Shown piece after piece: positions 33,862 to 44,377 of a stretch of 51,012 nucleotides of DNA; positions within the stretch are counted from its first letter, which is position 1, and the number at the start of each line of letters is the position of its first letter. The position numbers were made by a program, and so were the translations under genes. This DNA is from Anaerobacterium chartisolvens (GTDB lineage: Bacteria; Bacillota; Clostridia; Acetivibrionales; DSM-27016): the NCBI RefSeq assembly GCF_003337415.1, contig NZ_QPJT01000027.1, forward strand, positions 1 through 51,012, given 5' to 3'. The notes beneath the pieces are model-generated. The model made no database searches. It was given only the letters and a program-made list of their open reading frames with translations, and was not told where the DNA came from.

Positions 33862-34743
33862 AGGTAAAATTAATCTGAACTCTGTGGGAGTATACCCCGT
33901 TTCTCTTTTAAAAACGCGGTTAAAGTAGCTTATGTTCTCAAACCCGCAATTCAGAGCGATGTCCGTAATACTAAGATTAGTGGCCTTGAGAAGAGTAGCT
34001 GCCGTTTCTATGCGGTAATTGTTGATATAGTCCACAATATTAGTGCCGGTCATTTCCTTGAAAAGCTTGCAAAGGTATTGGGGCGTTAAGCTTACCGACT
34101 TGCTGATATCGGCCAGCGTTAATTTCCCATTGTAATTCTGAGAAATGTAGCCCAGAATATTTTTGAGTGTATGGTATTTTTTGGGGCGAAAGGAGTCTTT
34201 TTTTGATGCCGGAACATTGATGTACAGGCTTTTTCTGAATATAGTGCTAAAAAGCGAAAGCAGCCTGCTTTTAACGGATAATTCGTATGCCGTATTTTTC
34301 CCCGTAAGCTCTTCTATAATTGCCCTCAGATCGGATATTATTTCTCCATGCTCAGGAATTGCGGGCTTAAAATGGGCTTCTATTTTATATCTGCCCGCAA
34401 TGGTATCATCAAAATATCTACGGCAGATATCGAAGGAATTTACAATAAAGTCAATTGAAAAAACAACCGAAATATAGGCACAATCCTCAACCTCGGAAAA
34501 GCCGGAGTGAATTTGCCCGCTGTTTACAAAGATACACTCACCGGGCCGGGCGCAAATAGCCTCGTCATCAACTGTAAAAACTGCCTTACCCTCCGACAGG
34601 AAGATGAATTCAAGCTCGTTATGCCAGTGATGGGGCAAAATATTGCCCGAGGACTTATGGTGGACAGTATAAATGGCTATGGGCAGCATTCCTTCTCCGT
34701 GGTGCTTTTGCTCTCTTAGTTTTTCAATATCAAAAAAAATCAT
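33859..34743 (-). CDS. AraC-family transcriptional regulator
   Basis: The 294-residue protein has an N-terminal cupin-like sensing part (HHWHNELEFIFLSEGKAVFT, GECIFVNSGQIHSGFSE) and a C-terminal pair of helix-turn-helix motifs (LTLADISKSVSLTPQYLCKL and LSITDIALNCGFENISYFNR, then TGYTPTEFR). I placed the start at ATG 34743 since GGGAG lies five bases upstream. It is divergent from the GH31 gene over a 130-base gap and convergent with the importer genes. Control of GH31 and importer expression in response to a sugar is the natural inference. Confidence 0.88.
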   Translation of the reverse strand: MIFFDIEKLREQKHHGEGMLPIAIYTVHHKSSGNILPHHWHNELEFIFLSEGKAVFTVDDEAICARPGECIFVNSGQIHSGFSEVEDCAYISVVFSIDFIVNSFDICRRYFDDTIAGRYKIEAHFKPAIPEHGEIISDLRAIIEELTGKNTAYELSVKSRLLSLFSTIFRKSLYINVPASKKDSFRPKKYHTLKNILGYISQNYNGKLTLADISKSVSLTPQYLCKLFKEMTGTNIVDYINNYRIETAATLLKATNLSITDIALNCGFENISYFNRVFKRETGYTPTEFRLILP

Positions 34744-34872
34744 GACGGCTCCCATTTGTGTTTAAAATAATACTATATAATATGCTTAATTGTACAAGTA
34801 TTTTAAAGTAAATATCAATATAATATTAATATATTGATGTCAATAATACAAGAGCTATAGGAGTGATAAAAC

Positions 34873-37227
34873 ATGGGAGCTGAAGACAAATGTTCTGCCC
34901 GTATTATGCAGGTTAGTGAAAACATTGTAAAGGTTGTATATGGGGGTGGAAAGGAAGAAACGGAAAACAGTATTCTTATTTCGGAGGATTTTAAGCCGGA
35001 GAGTAATTTGGCAACGAATAAATATCTGTGTGAGGGCGGCCGCATTTTATTTAAAAATAAACGCGGAGAAGTAGTTCTGGAAGAAACGGGACATAGCCTG
35101 ACTGAAAAAGAGGTTTTCACATACTATGTAGACGGTGAGCCCATCGTCAAATACAAGCAGACAGCAAACGGCGAAGTGACTTATGTTGAAAATGCTGTGT
35201 ATAAGCCCTCAGGTACAGCGTATGAGGGGAAGCTTACTTTTTCTATAACAGAGGATGAGGGTATATACGGCTTGGGTCAGCATGAGGACGGGGTTTATAA
35301 TTATAACGGCAGAAAGGAATATCTTTTTCAGGCAAATATGAAAATATCCATTCCTTTTATGCTGTCCTCACGGAACTATGGGATACTGATCGACACCGAA
35401 GGTGCCATGATTTTTGACAGCGAGCGAGGCAAGGTAGAATTTACAATTGATACCACCGACAAGCTTTCATATTACGTTATTACGGGGGAAAGCTTCGAGG
35501 AGATTATAAAGGAGCTGAGATGCCTTACGGGAAGAGCGCAGATGCTTCCAAGATGGGCTTACGGCTATGTCCAATCAAAGGAAAGGTACAAATCCGCCGA
35601 GGAGCTTGTAAATATCGTATTGCAGTTTAGAAAAGCCGGTATTCCCATAGACTGCATTGTACAGGATTGGCTTTCATGGGAAGATGGACTATGGGGTGAA
35701 AAGAGGGTGGATAAAAAGAGATATCCTGACTTGAAGGAGCTTATCAATAAGCTTCATAAGGAGCATGTGAAGCTTATGGTGTCGGTTTGGCCCAATATGG
35801 CGGAGGGCGGAAGCAACCATCAGGAATTTAAGGAAAAAGGACTTTTATTGCCCAATTCAAATACCTATAATGCCTATTCCAAAGAGGCGCGGGATGTTTA
35901 CTGGAGGCAGTACGAGGATGAATGGTTTTCGGCGGGAGCAGACGCATTGTGGTGTGATAATTCCGAGCCCTTTTCCGATGCCGACTGGAGCGGAGAGACA
36001 AAAAGGCCGGAGGAAGTACGTTATCAATTAATTGTAGATGAATCCAAGAAGTTTATGGATTGGACGCGTCTTAATTCATATGGCCTTTTTCATTCAAAAG
36101 GAATTTATGAAAACTGGCGCAAAACCAATAATAGCAAGCGTGTTACAAATCTTACGCGTTCATCTTATCTATCCGGCCAGCAGCACGGAGCGGTACTTTG
36201 GTCGGGGGATACCAGTGCCAAATGGTCTGCTTTAAGAAAGCAGATTACCGAGGGAATTAAATTTTCAATGAGCGGCATGCCCTATTGGACATTGGATATC
36301 GGAGGTTTTTTTACAGTAAAGGATAAATGGGAAAACAGAGGCTGCAACTGCAGCGACAAAAAATACAAGCTCTGGTTCTGGGATGGGGATTATAATGACG
36401 GAGTGGGTGATCTGGGATATAGGGAGCTTTATGTAAGATGGCTTCAATACGGCGCCTTTTTACCCATGTTCCGCTCCCATGGCACCGACACACCAAGGGA
36501 GCCGTGGAATTTCGGCGAGCCCGGCGATATTTTCTATGATACAATACTCAAGTTTATAAAGCTGCGTTACAGGCTGCTTCCATACATTTATTCAACGGCG
36601 GCGGACGTATATCAAAACCATTCGACAATGATAAGAAGCCTGATGTTTGATTTTGCAAAGGATAAAAATGTAAAGGATATTGACGACAGCTTCATGTTCG
36701 GGAAGGCCTTCCTTGTCTGCCCGGTCACTGAGCCGATGTATTACGAAGCAAACAGCGTGCCTCTGGTAAATACCGAAAAGACTAGGGAGGTATATTTGCC
36801 TGAACATACTCAATGGTTTGATTTCTGGACGGATAAGCAATATGGGGGCGGACAGGCCGTAACATGTAAGGCGGAGCTGGATACAATACCGCTTTTTGTC
36901 AAAGCGGGCTCCATTGTACCGTTGTCCAGGCCTCTTATGTATGCGGATGAGAAAAACGGGGAGGTATCCGAACTCATTATTTACGGCGGAGAGGACGGAG
37001 AGTTTGTCCTGTATAATGACGAGGGAGATAATTACTCCTATGAAAAAGGGAACTTTTCAGCTATTAAGCTAACATACCGGGATAATGAAAAAACACTGAC
37101 ATTTGGAAAGGCTTGCGGCGGATTCAGGTATCAGGAAAATTTCAAAATCAAGCTTATTGGGGGCGGAGAAGTTTCAAAAACTATTGAGTTTGTCTACAAG
37201 GGAGAGGAAGAAGCTGTAAAATTTTAA
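34873..37227 (+). CDS. GH31 glycoside hydrolase (alpha-xylosidase/alpha-glucosidase type)
   Basis: The 784-residue enzyme has no signal peptide and should be cytoplasmic. The GH31 nucleophile is D362 in ADALWCDNSEPF and the acid/base is D446 in VLWSGDTSAKWSAL. GEDEGIYGLGQHEDG-like sequence (EDEGIYGLGQHEDG near 135) is the N-terminal GH31 hallmark, and FRSHGTDTPREPW and GSIVPLSRP complete it. With an oligosaccharide importer and an AraC regulator next door, it probably trims imported xyloglucan- or glucan-derived oligosaccharides. Exact specificity cannot be read from the sequence. ATG follows ATAGGAGTG, and a strong terminator follows the stop. Confidence 0.88.
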   Translation: MGAEDKCSARIMQVSENIVKVVYGGGKEETENSILISEDFKPESNLATNKYLCEGGRILFKNKRGEVVLEETGHSLTEKEVFTYYVDGEPIVKYKQTANGEVTYVENAVYKPSGTAYEGKLTFSITEDEGIYGLGQHEDGVYNYNGRKEYLFQANMKISIPFMLSSRNYGILIDTEGAMIFDSERGKVEFTIDTTDKLSYYVITGESFEEIIKELRCLTGRAQMLPRWAYGYVQSKERYKSAEELVNIVLQFRKAGIPIDCIVQDWLSWEDGLWGEKRVDKKRYPDLKELINKLHKEHVKLMVSVWPNMAEGGSNHQEFKEKGLLLPNSNTYNAYSKEARDVYWRQYEDEWFSAGADALWCDNSEPFSDADWSGETKRPEEVRYQLIVDESKKFMDWTRLNSYGLFHSKGIYENWRKTNNSKRVTNLTRSSYLSGQQHGAVLWSGDTSAKWSALRKQITEGIKFSMSGMPYWTLDIGGFFTVKDKWENRGCNCSDKKYKLWFWDGDYNDGVGDLGYRELYVRWLQYGAFLPMFRSHGTDTPREPWNFGEPGDIFYDTILKFIKLRYRLLPYIYSTAADVYQNHSTMIRSLMFDFAKDKNVKDIDDSFMFGKAFLVCPVTEPMYYEANSVPLVNTEKTREVYLPEHTQWFDFWTDKQYGGGQAVTCKAELDTIPLFVKAGSIVPLSRPLMYADEKNGEVSELIIYGGEDGEFVLYNDEGDNYSYEKGNFSAIKLTYRDNEKTLTFGKACGGFRYQENFKIKLIGGGEVSKTIEFVYKGEEEAVKF

Positions 37228-37233
37228 TATATA

Positions 37234-37266
37234 TAAAAAAATGCCGGGCTGCCGGCATTTTTTTTA
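37234..37266 (+). terminator. intrinsic terminator after GH31
   Basis: The stem ATGCCGG (37241-37247) and CCGGCAT (37252-37258) has a GCTG loop, an A-run before it and eight T residues after it. This is a textbook rho-independent terminator 14 bases downstream of the GH31 stop codon. Confidence 0.9.
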
Positions 37267-37368
37267 TAAAATTCCTCGCAGGGTACACAATGTTCAGATG
37301 GCTCTGTATTGCACCATTAATTAAAGAATGGTAATATAATAAACGAAAACAAAAAGGAGGATGGTTTT

Positions 37369-37944
37369 ATGCCTTTACCACAAGGAAACAGGATCTATAC
37401 TTATAAAGATTTAGCCGCATTCCCGGAAAATGAAAACTGGGAGCTTATTGACGGTGTACTGTTCTTACAGGCAGCTCCTTCATGGCAGCATCAAAGTATA
37501 TCCGGTGAGCTCCATAGACAAATTTCAAATTACTTACATGGTAAGTCCTGCAGAGTATTTGCAGCACCATTCGATTTATGTCTGGCAGAATATAATGAAA
37601 ATGATGATGAAACAACCAATGTGGTTCAACCTGATCTAGTCATAGTTTGTGATGAAACAAAACTCAGAAAGACTGGGTATTTCGGTACTCCAACCTTGGT
37701 AATCGAAATTTCTTCACCCTCCACTACCCGAAAGGACAGGGTACTGAAATTTAATAAGTACGAAAAGGTCGGTGTTAAAGAGTATTGGATAGTTGAACCT
37801 GACGGAAAGTATATCAGTGTTTTTACCCTACAGGAAAATAAGCGGTATGGCCGTCCTGAATCTTATACTGACACCGACCAATTAAAAGCAACAGTATTCC
37901 CGGAACTCGTTATAGATTTGGGTTCTGTATTTGCATCCGTTTAA
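37369..37944 (+). CDS. Uma2-family protein (PD-(D/E)XK nuclease fold)
   Basis: The 191-residue protein shows the Uma2/DUF820 pattern: ENWELIDGVLFLQAAPSWQH near the N terminus, QPDLVIVCDETKL with the metal-binding Asp, TLVIEISSPSTTRKDRVLKF with Glu and Lys of the nuclease core, and YWIVEPDGKYISVF. The family is widespread and often multi-copy in clostridia and cyanobacteria, with no settled biological role. AAGGAGG precedes the ATG. It overlaps the convergent gene's end by 4 bases. Confidence 0.85.
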   Translation: MPLPQGNRIYTYKDLAAFPENENWELIDGVLFLQAAPSWQHQSISGELHRQISNYLHGKSCRVFAAPFDLCLAEYNENDDETTNVVQPDLVIVCDETKLRKTGYFGTPTLVIEISSPSTTRKDRVLKFNKYEKVGVKEYWIVEPDGKYISVFTLQENKRYGRPESYTDTDQLKATVFPELVIDLGSVFASV

Positions 37945-38888
37945 AATTCAGTATATTGGGTAAATACAGCGTTAAGTCCCTGAAACATGTCGTTTTTAAG
38001 CATGTAATGAAGCAGCCCGTTAAGGACGTGACGCTTGTGGCCGCTCCATTTGGGAGCAATTAATCTCTTATGGGCTCCATCCCCGGTTACCCTGTGAATG
38101 ACAATATTCTCAGGAATTCTTGCAATGGCCTCCGCCACCCATTTTATATAGGATGCTTCGTCCAATAACGGGAATGGCTCTTTTAAATAATCCTTATATA
38201 AAGGACTGTCTTCCAATATATGCAGCATAGCCAGCTTGATGCCGCTCACAGGCTGCGCCGCCACATAATCGACCGTTTCCATGAAATTCTCGTAAGTCTC
38301 ACCCATCAGCCCGACAATCAGATGGACAATTATCGGAATACCGGCTTGATTTAGCCGAGAAACCGCTTTTTCATAAACGGGTAATTCATATCCCCGTTTA
38401 AAAAGCTCCGCTGTCCTCTGGTGAATTGTTTGAAGTCCAAGCTCCACCCATAAGGGCTTGATTTGGGACAAACGCCCAAGCTCTTTAATCATCTCATCGG
38501 AAAGGCAATCCGGCCTTGTGCCTATAGACAGCCCGAGAACTCTCTGGTCGGCAAGAATCTCTTCATAGACAGGCACCAGCTGTTCAATGGGGCCATAGGT
38601 ATTGGTGAAGGATTGAAGATATGCAATATATCCGCTTAAATTACCCTTTGATGAAACCATTTCAATAGCCGAATCAATTTTTTCATGAATGTCCATTGGC
38701 CCTGCTATGGCAAAATCGCCCGAGCCTCTTGCCGAGCAAAAGGTGCAGCCGCCCGCGCCTGTTTTCCTGTCTCTGGTAGGGCAGGTACAGCCGATATCTA
38801 ACGATATTTTGTAAACCTTACGGCCAAACATTTGTCTGTAATAATGGTTGACTGAATAATATGGCTTTTGGTCCGGCCAAAGCTTCAT
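37941..38888 (-). CDS. YhcC/TIGR01212-family radical SAM protein
   Basis: The 315-residue protein carries the family's widened cluster motif, CTCPTRDRKTGAGGCTFC, where the three cysteines are spread out compared with the standard C-x3-C-x2-C. SFTNTYGP, SIGTRPDCLSD and WVELGLQTIHQRTAELF are typical of this conserved housekeeping group. Its function is not firmly established. I chose ATG 38888 (GGGGG six to eight bases upstream) over GTG 38906. It lies outside the aminoglycoside cluster and should not be counted with the cluster's radical SAM enzymes. Confidence 0.85.
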   Translation of the reverse strand: MKLWPDQKPYYSVNHYYRQMFGRKVYKISLDIGCTCPTRDRKTGAGGCTFCSARGSGDFAIAGPMDIHEKIDSAIEMVSSKGNLSGYIAYLQSFTNTYGPIEQLVPVYEEILADQRVLGLSIGTRPDCLSDEMIKELGRLSQIKPLWVELGLQTIHQRTAELFKRGYELPVYEKAVSRLNQAGIPIIVHLIVGLMGETYENFMETVDYVAAQPVSGIKLAMLHILEDSPLYKDYLKEPFPLLDEASYIKWVAEAIARIPENIVIHRVTGDGAHKRLIAPKWSGHKRHVLNGLLHYMLKNDMFQGLNAVFTQYTEF

Positions 38889-40865
<1,977 letters not shown>

Positions 40866-40931
40866 CAGGTCTGGGACATTTCTAAGTATGGTTTTCCGGC
40901 TGTCCCGGAACCTGAGGCGCCAAATATAATA

Positions 40932-41003
40932 AATAGCCTCCTAAAATAATATTCATGATGAGTGATGTTTTAGGAGGCTATTATAAGGATATGTGTTATT
41001 AAT
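40932..41003 (+). repeat. family C hairpin repeat, copy 1
   Basis: AATAGCCTCCTAAAA (40932-40946) pairs with TTTTAGGAGGCTATT (40968-40982). The right arm and the following AAGGATATGTGTTATTAA match the copy at 43464-43540 (AGGAGGCAAT, GAGGATATGTATTATTGA). It lies between the convergent esterase and aldo/keto reductase genes, where the hairpin may also act as a terminator for the minus-strand gene. Confidence 0.65.
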
Positions 41004-41004
41004 G

Positions 41005-41925
41005 CTATGGTAATTTATTTCCGGCCGCCCGATAGATTTCGTACCATTCCTCGCGGGTAAGGCAGATATCCGCCGCCTTGATGCAATCCTTCAAACGATT
41101 AACATTTACAGTGCCGGTTACCGGCTGCATATGCGCGGGATGCCGCAAAATCCATGATATTGCAATAGTAGTGTTAGTAACCTCATATTTAGCGGCTATT
41201 TCATTAATTTTAGCATTTAGCTCAGGAAATTTATCGTTATCTAAAAATACTCCCTCAAAGAAACCGTACTGGAACGGGGACCATGGCTGTATAGTGATGT
41301 CATTTATGCGGCAAAAATCCAGAACACCTCCGTCACGGTCTACAGCCGATTCATCAAGCATGTTAACGTGTATGCCGTAAGAAATCATAGTGGCATTGGT
41401 AATGCTTAACTGAAGCTGGTTTGCAACAAGCGGCTGCTTGAGTGATTTTTTAAGCAATTGTATCTGCATGGGGTTATGATTAGAAACACCAAAGTTACGA
41501 ACCTTTCCGCTACTTTGAAGCCTATCAAACGCTTCGGCGACCTCTTCCGGCTCAACCAGCGAATCCGGCCGGTGCAAAAGCAGTATATCAAGGTAATCCG
41601 TTTTGAGACGCTTTAGGCTTCCATCCACCGATTCTAAGATATGCTCTTTAGAAAAGTCGAACATACGCCCCGGTACAATGCCGCATTTGGACTGCAAAAT
41701 TATTTTTTCGCGAATACTGCTGTTCATATTTATCGCTTCGGCGAAAATTTCCTCGCATGTACCTCCTCCATAAATATCCGCATGGTCGAAAAAGTTCGCG
41801 CCTTCATCCAAGGCTGTTTTGATAAAACGCTCCGCATGTGGTTTGGTTAAATTTTTAATACGCATGCATCCCACTGCGATTACCGGCACCTGCAAATTTG
41901 ATGACCCGAGCTTCATTGTTTTCAT
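41005..41925 (-). CDS. aldo/keto reductase
   Basis: The 306-residue protein has the AKR TIM-barrel residues: FFDHADIYGGGTCEEIF (Asp and Tyr of the tetrad), ILQSKCGIV (Lys), DILLLHRPDSLVEPEEVAEA (His), GVSNHNPMQIQLL and GTVNVNRLKDCIKAAD for NADPH binding. This is the YdhF-like group of oxidoreductases. I chose ATG 41925 (AAGGAG upstream) because the longer frame adds an unrelated hydrophobic leader. The physiological substrate is unknown. No link to neighbours is apparent. Confidence 0.85.
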   Translation of the reverse strand: MKTMKLGSSNLQVPVIAVGCMRIKNLTKPHAERFIKTALDEGANFFDHADIYGGGTCEEIFAEAINMNSSIREKIILQSKCGIVPGRMFDFSKEHILESVDGSLKRLKTDYLDILLLHRPDSLVEPEEVAEAFDRLQSSGKVRNFGVSNHNPMQIQLLKKSLKQPLVANQLQLSITNATMISYGIHVNMLDESAVDRDGGVLDFCRINDITIQPWSPFQYGFFEGVFLDNDKFPELNAKINEIAAKYEVTNTTIAISWILRHPAHMQPVTGTVNVNRLKDCIKAADICLTREEWYEIYRAAGNKLP

Positions 41926-42061
41926 AATATACACACTCCTTGATTGTTTAATTGAATTCTGCTTATATAGCCTGATGCCGCAGCCCAATATAAGTATAAT
42001 AAAAATTGTAACCCTTAATGTTAGCTTTAAGTCAATAGAAAACAATGAAGCAATACTTTAT

Positions 42062-42634
42062 TTAAAGCATTAATACATTGCATTTTGGGCAAAGAGTGCC
42101 TTCCTTAGCGTCTATTATGTCCATGCAGCTTGGGCACAGACGTTTTCTGACGGTCGGGTCTTTTAGATCCTCCCCGGAAGAATATTTTTCATCGAAGGCT
42201 TCCTTATAATACTCCTCCTGCTCGGTGCAATAACCTTTTCTTGCCACATAAACAGATTCCACCTTTTTGTCCGACGAATAGAAGGAAATTCCGTATTTTT
42301 TTGAGCTTGAGCCCGACGAATCGCTTATGCAGTCATCAAACATTGTCTTAAACAAATCCTCTGCTTTATGTGTTTTTTCTCCTATTAATGGAATACCCTC
42401 CAAAAAGACTTGCGAGGGACGGAAAAATTCAAAAGCTGCGCAAACAAGGGAATTATTTTGACCTCTTTCGTAAAAGACATGGCAAATTTCATTATATTCT
42501 TCTGTTTCATATATATCAAATTCTGTTTTTTTAAACAGTATCGGAGCTGTATTTAACAGTACTTGTATTTCCAGACTTGTCATTCCGAATTTTATGCTGT
42601 CTGTTCCTTTAAAAAGCATTAGTTTAAATTCCAT
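42062..42634 (-). CDS. hypothetical protein with C-terminal zinc ribbon
   Basis: The 190-residue protein has an N-terminal part I do not recognise (FGMTSLEIQVLLNTAPILF ... YNEICHVFYE) and a C-terminal four-cysteine ribbon, CPSCMDIIDAKEGTLCPKC. It lacks a signal peptide and should be cytoplasmic. It lies downstream of, and in the same direction as, the secreted toxin-like gene at 42743-43246, with a long hairpin between them. An immunity role is conceivable from position only; nothing in the sequence shows it. Confidence 0.6.
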   Translation of the reverse strand: MEFKLMLFKGTDSIKFGMTSLEIQVLLNTAPILFKKTEFDIYETEEYNEICHVFYERGQNNSLVCAAFEFFRPSQVFLEGIPLIGEKTHKAEDLFKTMFDDCISDSSGSSSKKYGISFYSSDKKVESVYVARKGYCTEQEEYYKEAFDEKYSSGEDLKDPTVRKRLCPSCMDIIDAKEGTLCPKCNVLML

Positions 42635-42653
42635 TTTAAGAATCTCCCCTTAA

Positions 42654-42702
42654 GCTATAATAAATTGGCAATATTAAAAGAATATTACCAATTTATTATA
42701 GC
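42654..42702. repeat. long AT-rich hairpin
   Basis: GCTATAATAAATTGG (42654-42668) and CCAATTTATTATAGC (42688-42702) pair perfectly over 15 bases, and AATATT pairs with AATATT inside after one mismatch. It lies 20 bases upstream of the zinc-ribbon gene start and downstream of the toxin-like gene, both on the minus strand. Without a T-run it is not a standard terminator; attenuation or a small mobile hairpin are options. Confidence 0.65.
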
Positions 42703-42742
42703 ATTAATTAAAATATCAGAGTACCATATTGATTTGGTAATT

Positions 42743-43246
42743 TCACTTAGACCATCCCAGGGTGCCCGTTGCGTATGTCCACATTTTTGATATGGCTGTG
42801 TTATACTTGCTTCCGAATTTGGAGCGGATGTCGTTTATATCCATTTGCATGGCTGCAAGGTGCCTTCCCTGCTTTACAAGTTCTAATTGCTGGGCCCTGT
42901 AGGCTTTAGCCGCCGTACTGCTGCCCCAGCTTGCCGTTTTTTGGTGATCCGCCTTAGTCATTAGTACACATGGCCCTGTGTCTCTCGTAACATATCCTGT
43001 TACATTTCTGTTTGCGTCAAATTTATATACATATGTACTGTCATAAACCTCTCCCGCAAAGCAGTGGTGCCTGTCTCCCCCTAAAGCGCTCTTAATTGAA
43101 TTGTAAGCGCCTCCCAATTGCTGCGCTATTATTTCGCTGTCTGTAGCAAATGCGGTGCCTGCAATATTGGTTAACATGACGAACACCGTAAGCAATATTG
43201 CCAGATACTTGGACAGCCTGCCGGAATGCTTTCTAAACATTATCAT
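42743..43246 (-). CDS. small secreted protein with polymorphic-toxin-like C-terminal domain
   Basis: The 167-residue protein has a signal peptide (RLSKYLAILLTVFVMLTNIA, ending AFATDS near 36). The C-terminal half, TGPCVLMTKADHQKTASWGS followed by AYRAQQLELVKQGRHLAAMQ and DINDIRSKFGSKYNTAI, resembles a domain I recall at the C termini of Rhs- and LXG-type toxins, where a 'xDH..T.S.GSS' stretch and the 'MDIDDIRSKFGxKY' stretch are conserved. Upstream HHCFAGEVYDSTYVYKF adds more His. Here it stands alone on a signal peptide. It is an effector or a domesticated enzyme; the assignment rests on memory of the pattern. Confidence 0.5.
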   Translation of the reverse strand: MIMFRKHSGRLSKYLAILLTVFVMLTNIAGTAFATDSEIIAQQLGGAYNSIKSALGGDRHHCFAGEVYDSTYVYKFDANRNVTGYVTRDTGPCVLMTKADHQKTASWGSSTAAKAYRAQQLELVKQGRHLAAMQMDINDIRSKFGSKYNTAISKMWTYATGTLGWSK

Positions 43247-43463
43247 ATACCTCCCAAAATTAATATAATTATGTAATTTATTGCATGTCTATCAAAACTG
43301 CAGTTATAGCTTACCATTGAAATGTTTTCAAATAAACAACATATATGTTATATTAAAGTTAATTTTGTGTAGGACAAGGATGCTGGTATTGAGCTGCAAA
43401 GCAATTAAAAATGTGGGTTGACAGCAAGAGCATAAGCTATCCTTATGGTTTTACACATAATAA

Positions 43464-43540
43464 ATTGCCTCCTGAAATATTATTTATTATAAATAATATT
43501 TCAGGAGGCAATAATGAGGATATGTATTATTGACGTAATA
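43464..43540 (+). repeat. family C hairpin repeat, copy 2: perfect 23-bp palindrome over the RBS
   Basis: The left arm (43464-43486, starting ATTGCCTCCTGAAATATT) and right arm (43490-43512) are perfectly complementary around a TTA loop. The right arm contains AGGAGG (43503-43508), the ribosome site of the deacetylase gene, five bases before its ATG. If the arm is transcribed the site would be locked in the hairpin. The sequence after the hairpin matches copy 1 at 40983-41003. Confidence 0.75.
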
Positions 43541-44296
43541 ACGTTAAGGAGGCTTATCATCCTATCCGTTATCACAATTGCCCTTTTGCTCACCGGGGCG
43601 GTAATAGTGACAAAAATGAGGGACGGAGCTATCCCTGTCCTGTCACAGTCAAGGCAGCTGCCTATTTATTCTGTTGAAGCACATGAGAAGGTTGCGGCAA
43701 TTACCTTTGACTGTGCATGGGGAGCGGGGGACATACCTGACATTTTAAGCACTCTTAAAAAGGAAGATATAAAGTCCAGCTTTTTTATAGTAGGTCAGTG
43801 GGCTGAAAAATTCCCTGATGCCGTAAAATCTATATCAGATGAGGGCCATGATGTTTCCAATCATTCGTATTCCCACCTCAGAATGGGGGCTATAGGCTCA
43901 GACAAAATAAGAAGCGAAATCTCAATATGCGGGCAGAAGCTTAGCGATCTGTCGGGAAAAAAGGTGGACTTGTTCAGGGCGCCTTATGGAGACTATAATA
44001 ATAATGTTGTAAGCATAGCAAAGGATTTGGGCTATTACACAATACAGTGGAATGTTGATTCTTTGGATTGGCGTCCGGGAATAAGCGAGAATGAAATTAT
44101 GGACAGGATAACAAAAAAAATAAGCCCCGGCTCAATAATATTGTTTCACAATGATACCCCGCATACCGCAAAAATTCTTCCCGGTATAATTAAAGCTTTG
44201 CAGCAGCAAGGATATTCATTCATGCCGGTATCAAAAATGATAATGAGAGAAAACTATGAAATAGACGCTGAAGGGATGCAGAGATCTATAAAATAA
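43514..44296 (+). CDS. polysaccharide deacetylase (NodB domain, PdaB-like)
   Basis: The 260-residue protein has an N-terminal membrane anchor (LRRLIILSVITIALLLTGAVIV) and an extracellular NodB domain: AITFDCAWGAGDIP (motif 1, with Cys in place of the second Asp, as in PdaB-like proteins), SNHSYSHLRMG (H-x3-H metal motif), FRAPYGDYN and the final ILFHNDTPHT. PdaB-type proteins act on peptidoglycan or related polymers, often in sporulation. The first ten residues are encoded by sequence shared with a family C repeat. Expression is probably affected by the hairpin that covers its ribosome site. Confidence 0.85.
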   Translation: MRICIIDVITLRRLIILSVITIALLLTGAVIVTKMRDGAIPVLSQSRQLPIYSVEAHEKVAAITFDCAWGAGDIPDILSTLKKEDIKSSFFIVGQWAEKFPDAVKSISDEGHDVSNHSYSHLRMGAIGSDKIRSEISICGQKLSDLSGKKVDLFRAPYGDYNNNVVSIAKDLGYYTIQWNVDSLDWRPGISENEIMDRITKKISPGSIILFHNDTPHTAKILPGIIKALQQQGYSFMPVSKMIMRENYEIDAEGMQRSIK

Positions 44297-44377
44297 AGAT
44301 TCGTCATTACATAAAAACTTTGAAAAATACATATTATAAGCTTAAATGCCTATTTTGATGAAATGAGGTTTAAGAGA

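Noticed and set aside
37369-37944. Uma2 protein as a defence nuclease or transposon gene
   Set aside because: The fold is nuclease-like, but there are no inverted repeats, methylase or other defence genes beside it; the family is simply widespread.
37941-38888. YhcC-type radical SAM protein as an eighth cluster enzyme
   Set aside because: Its spaced cysteine motif places it in a conserved housekeeping family, and the carbohydrate locus and a terminator separate it from the cluster.
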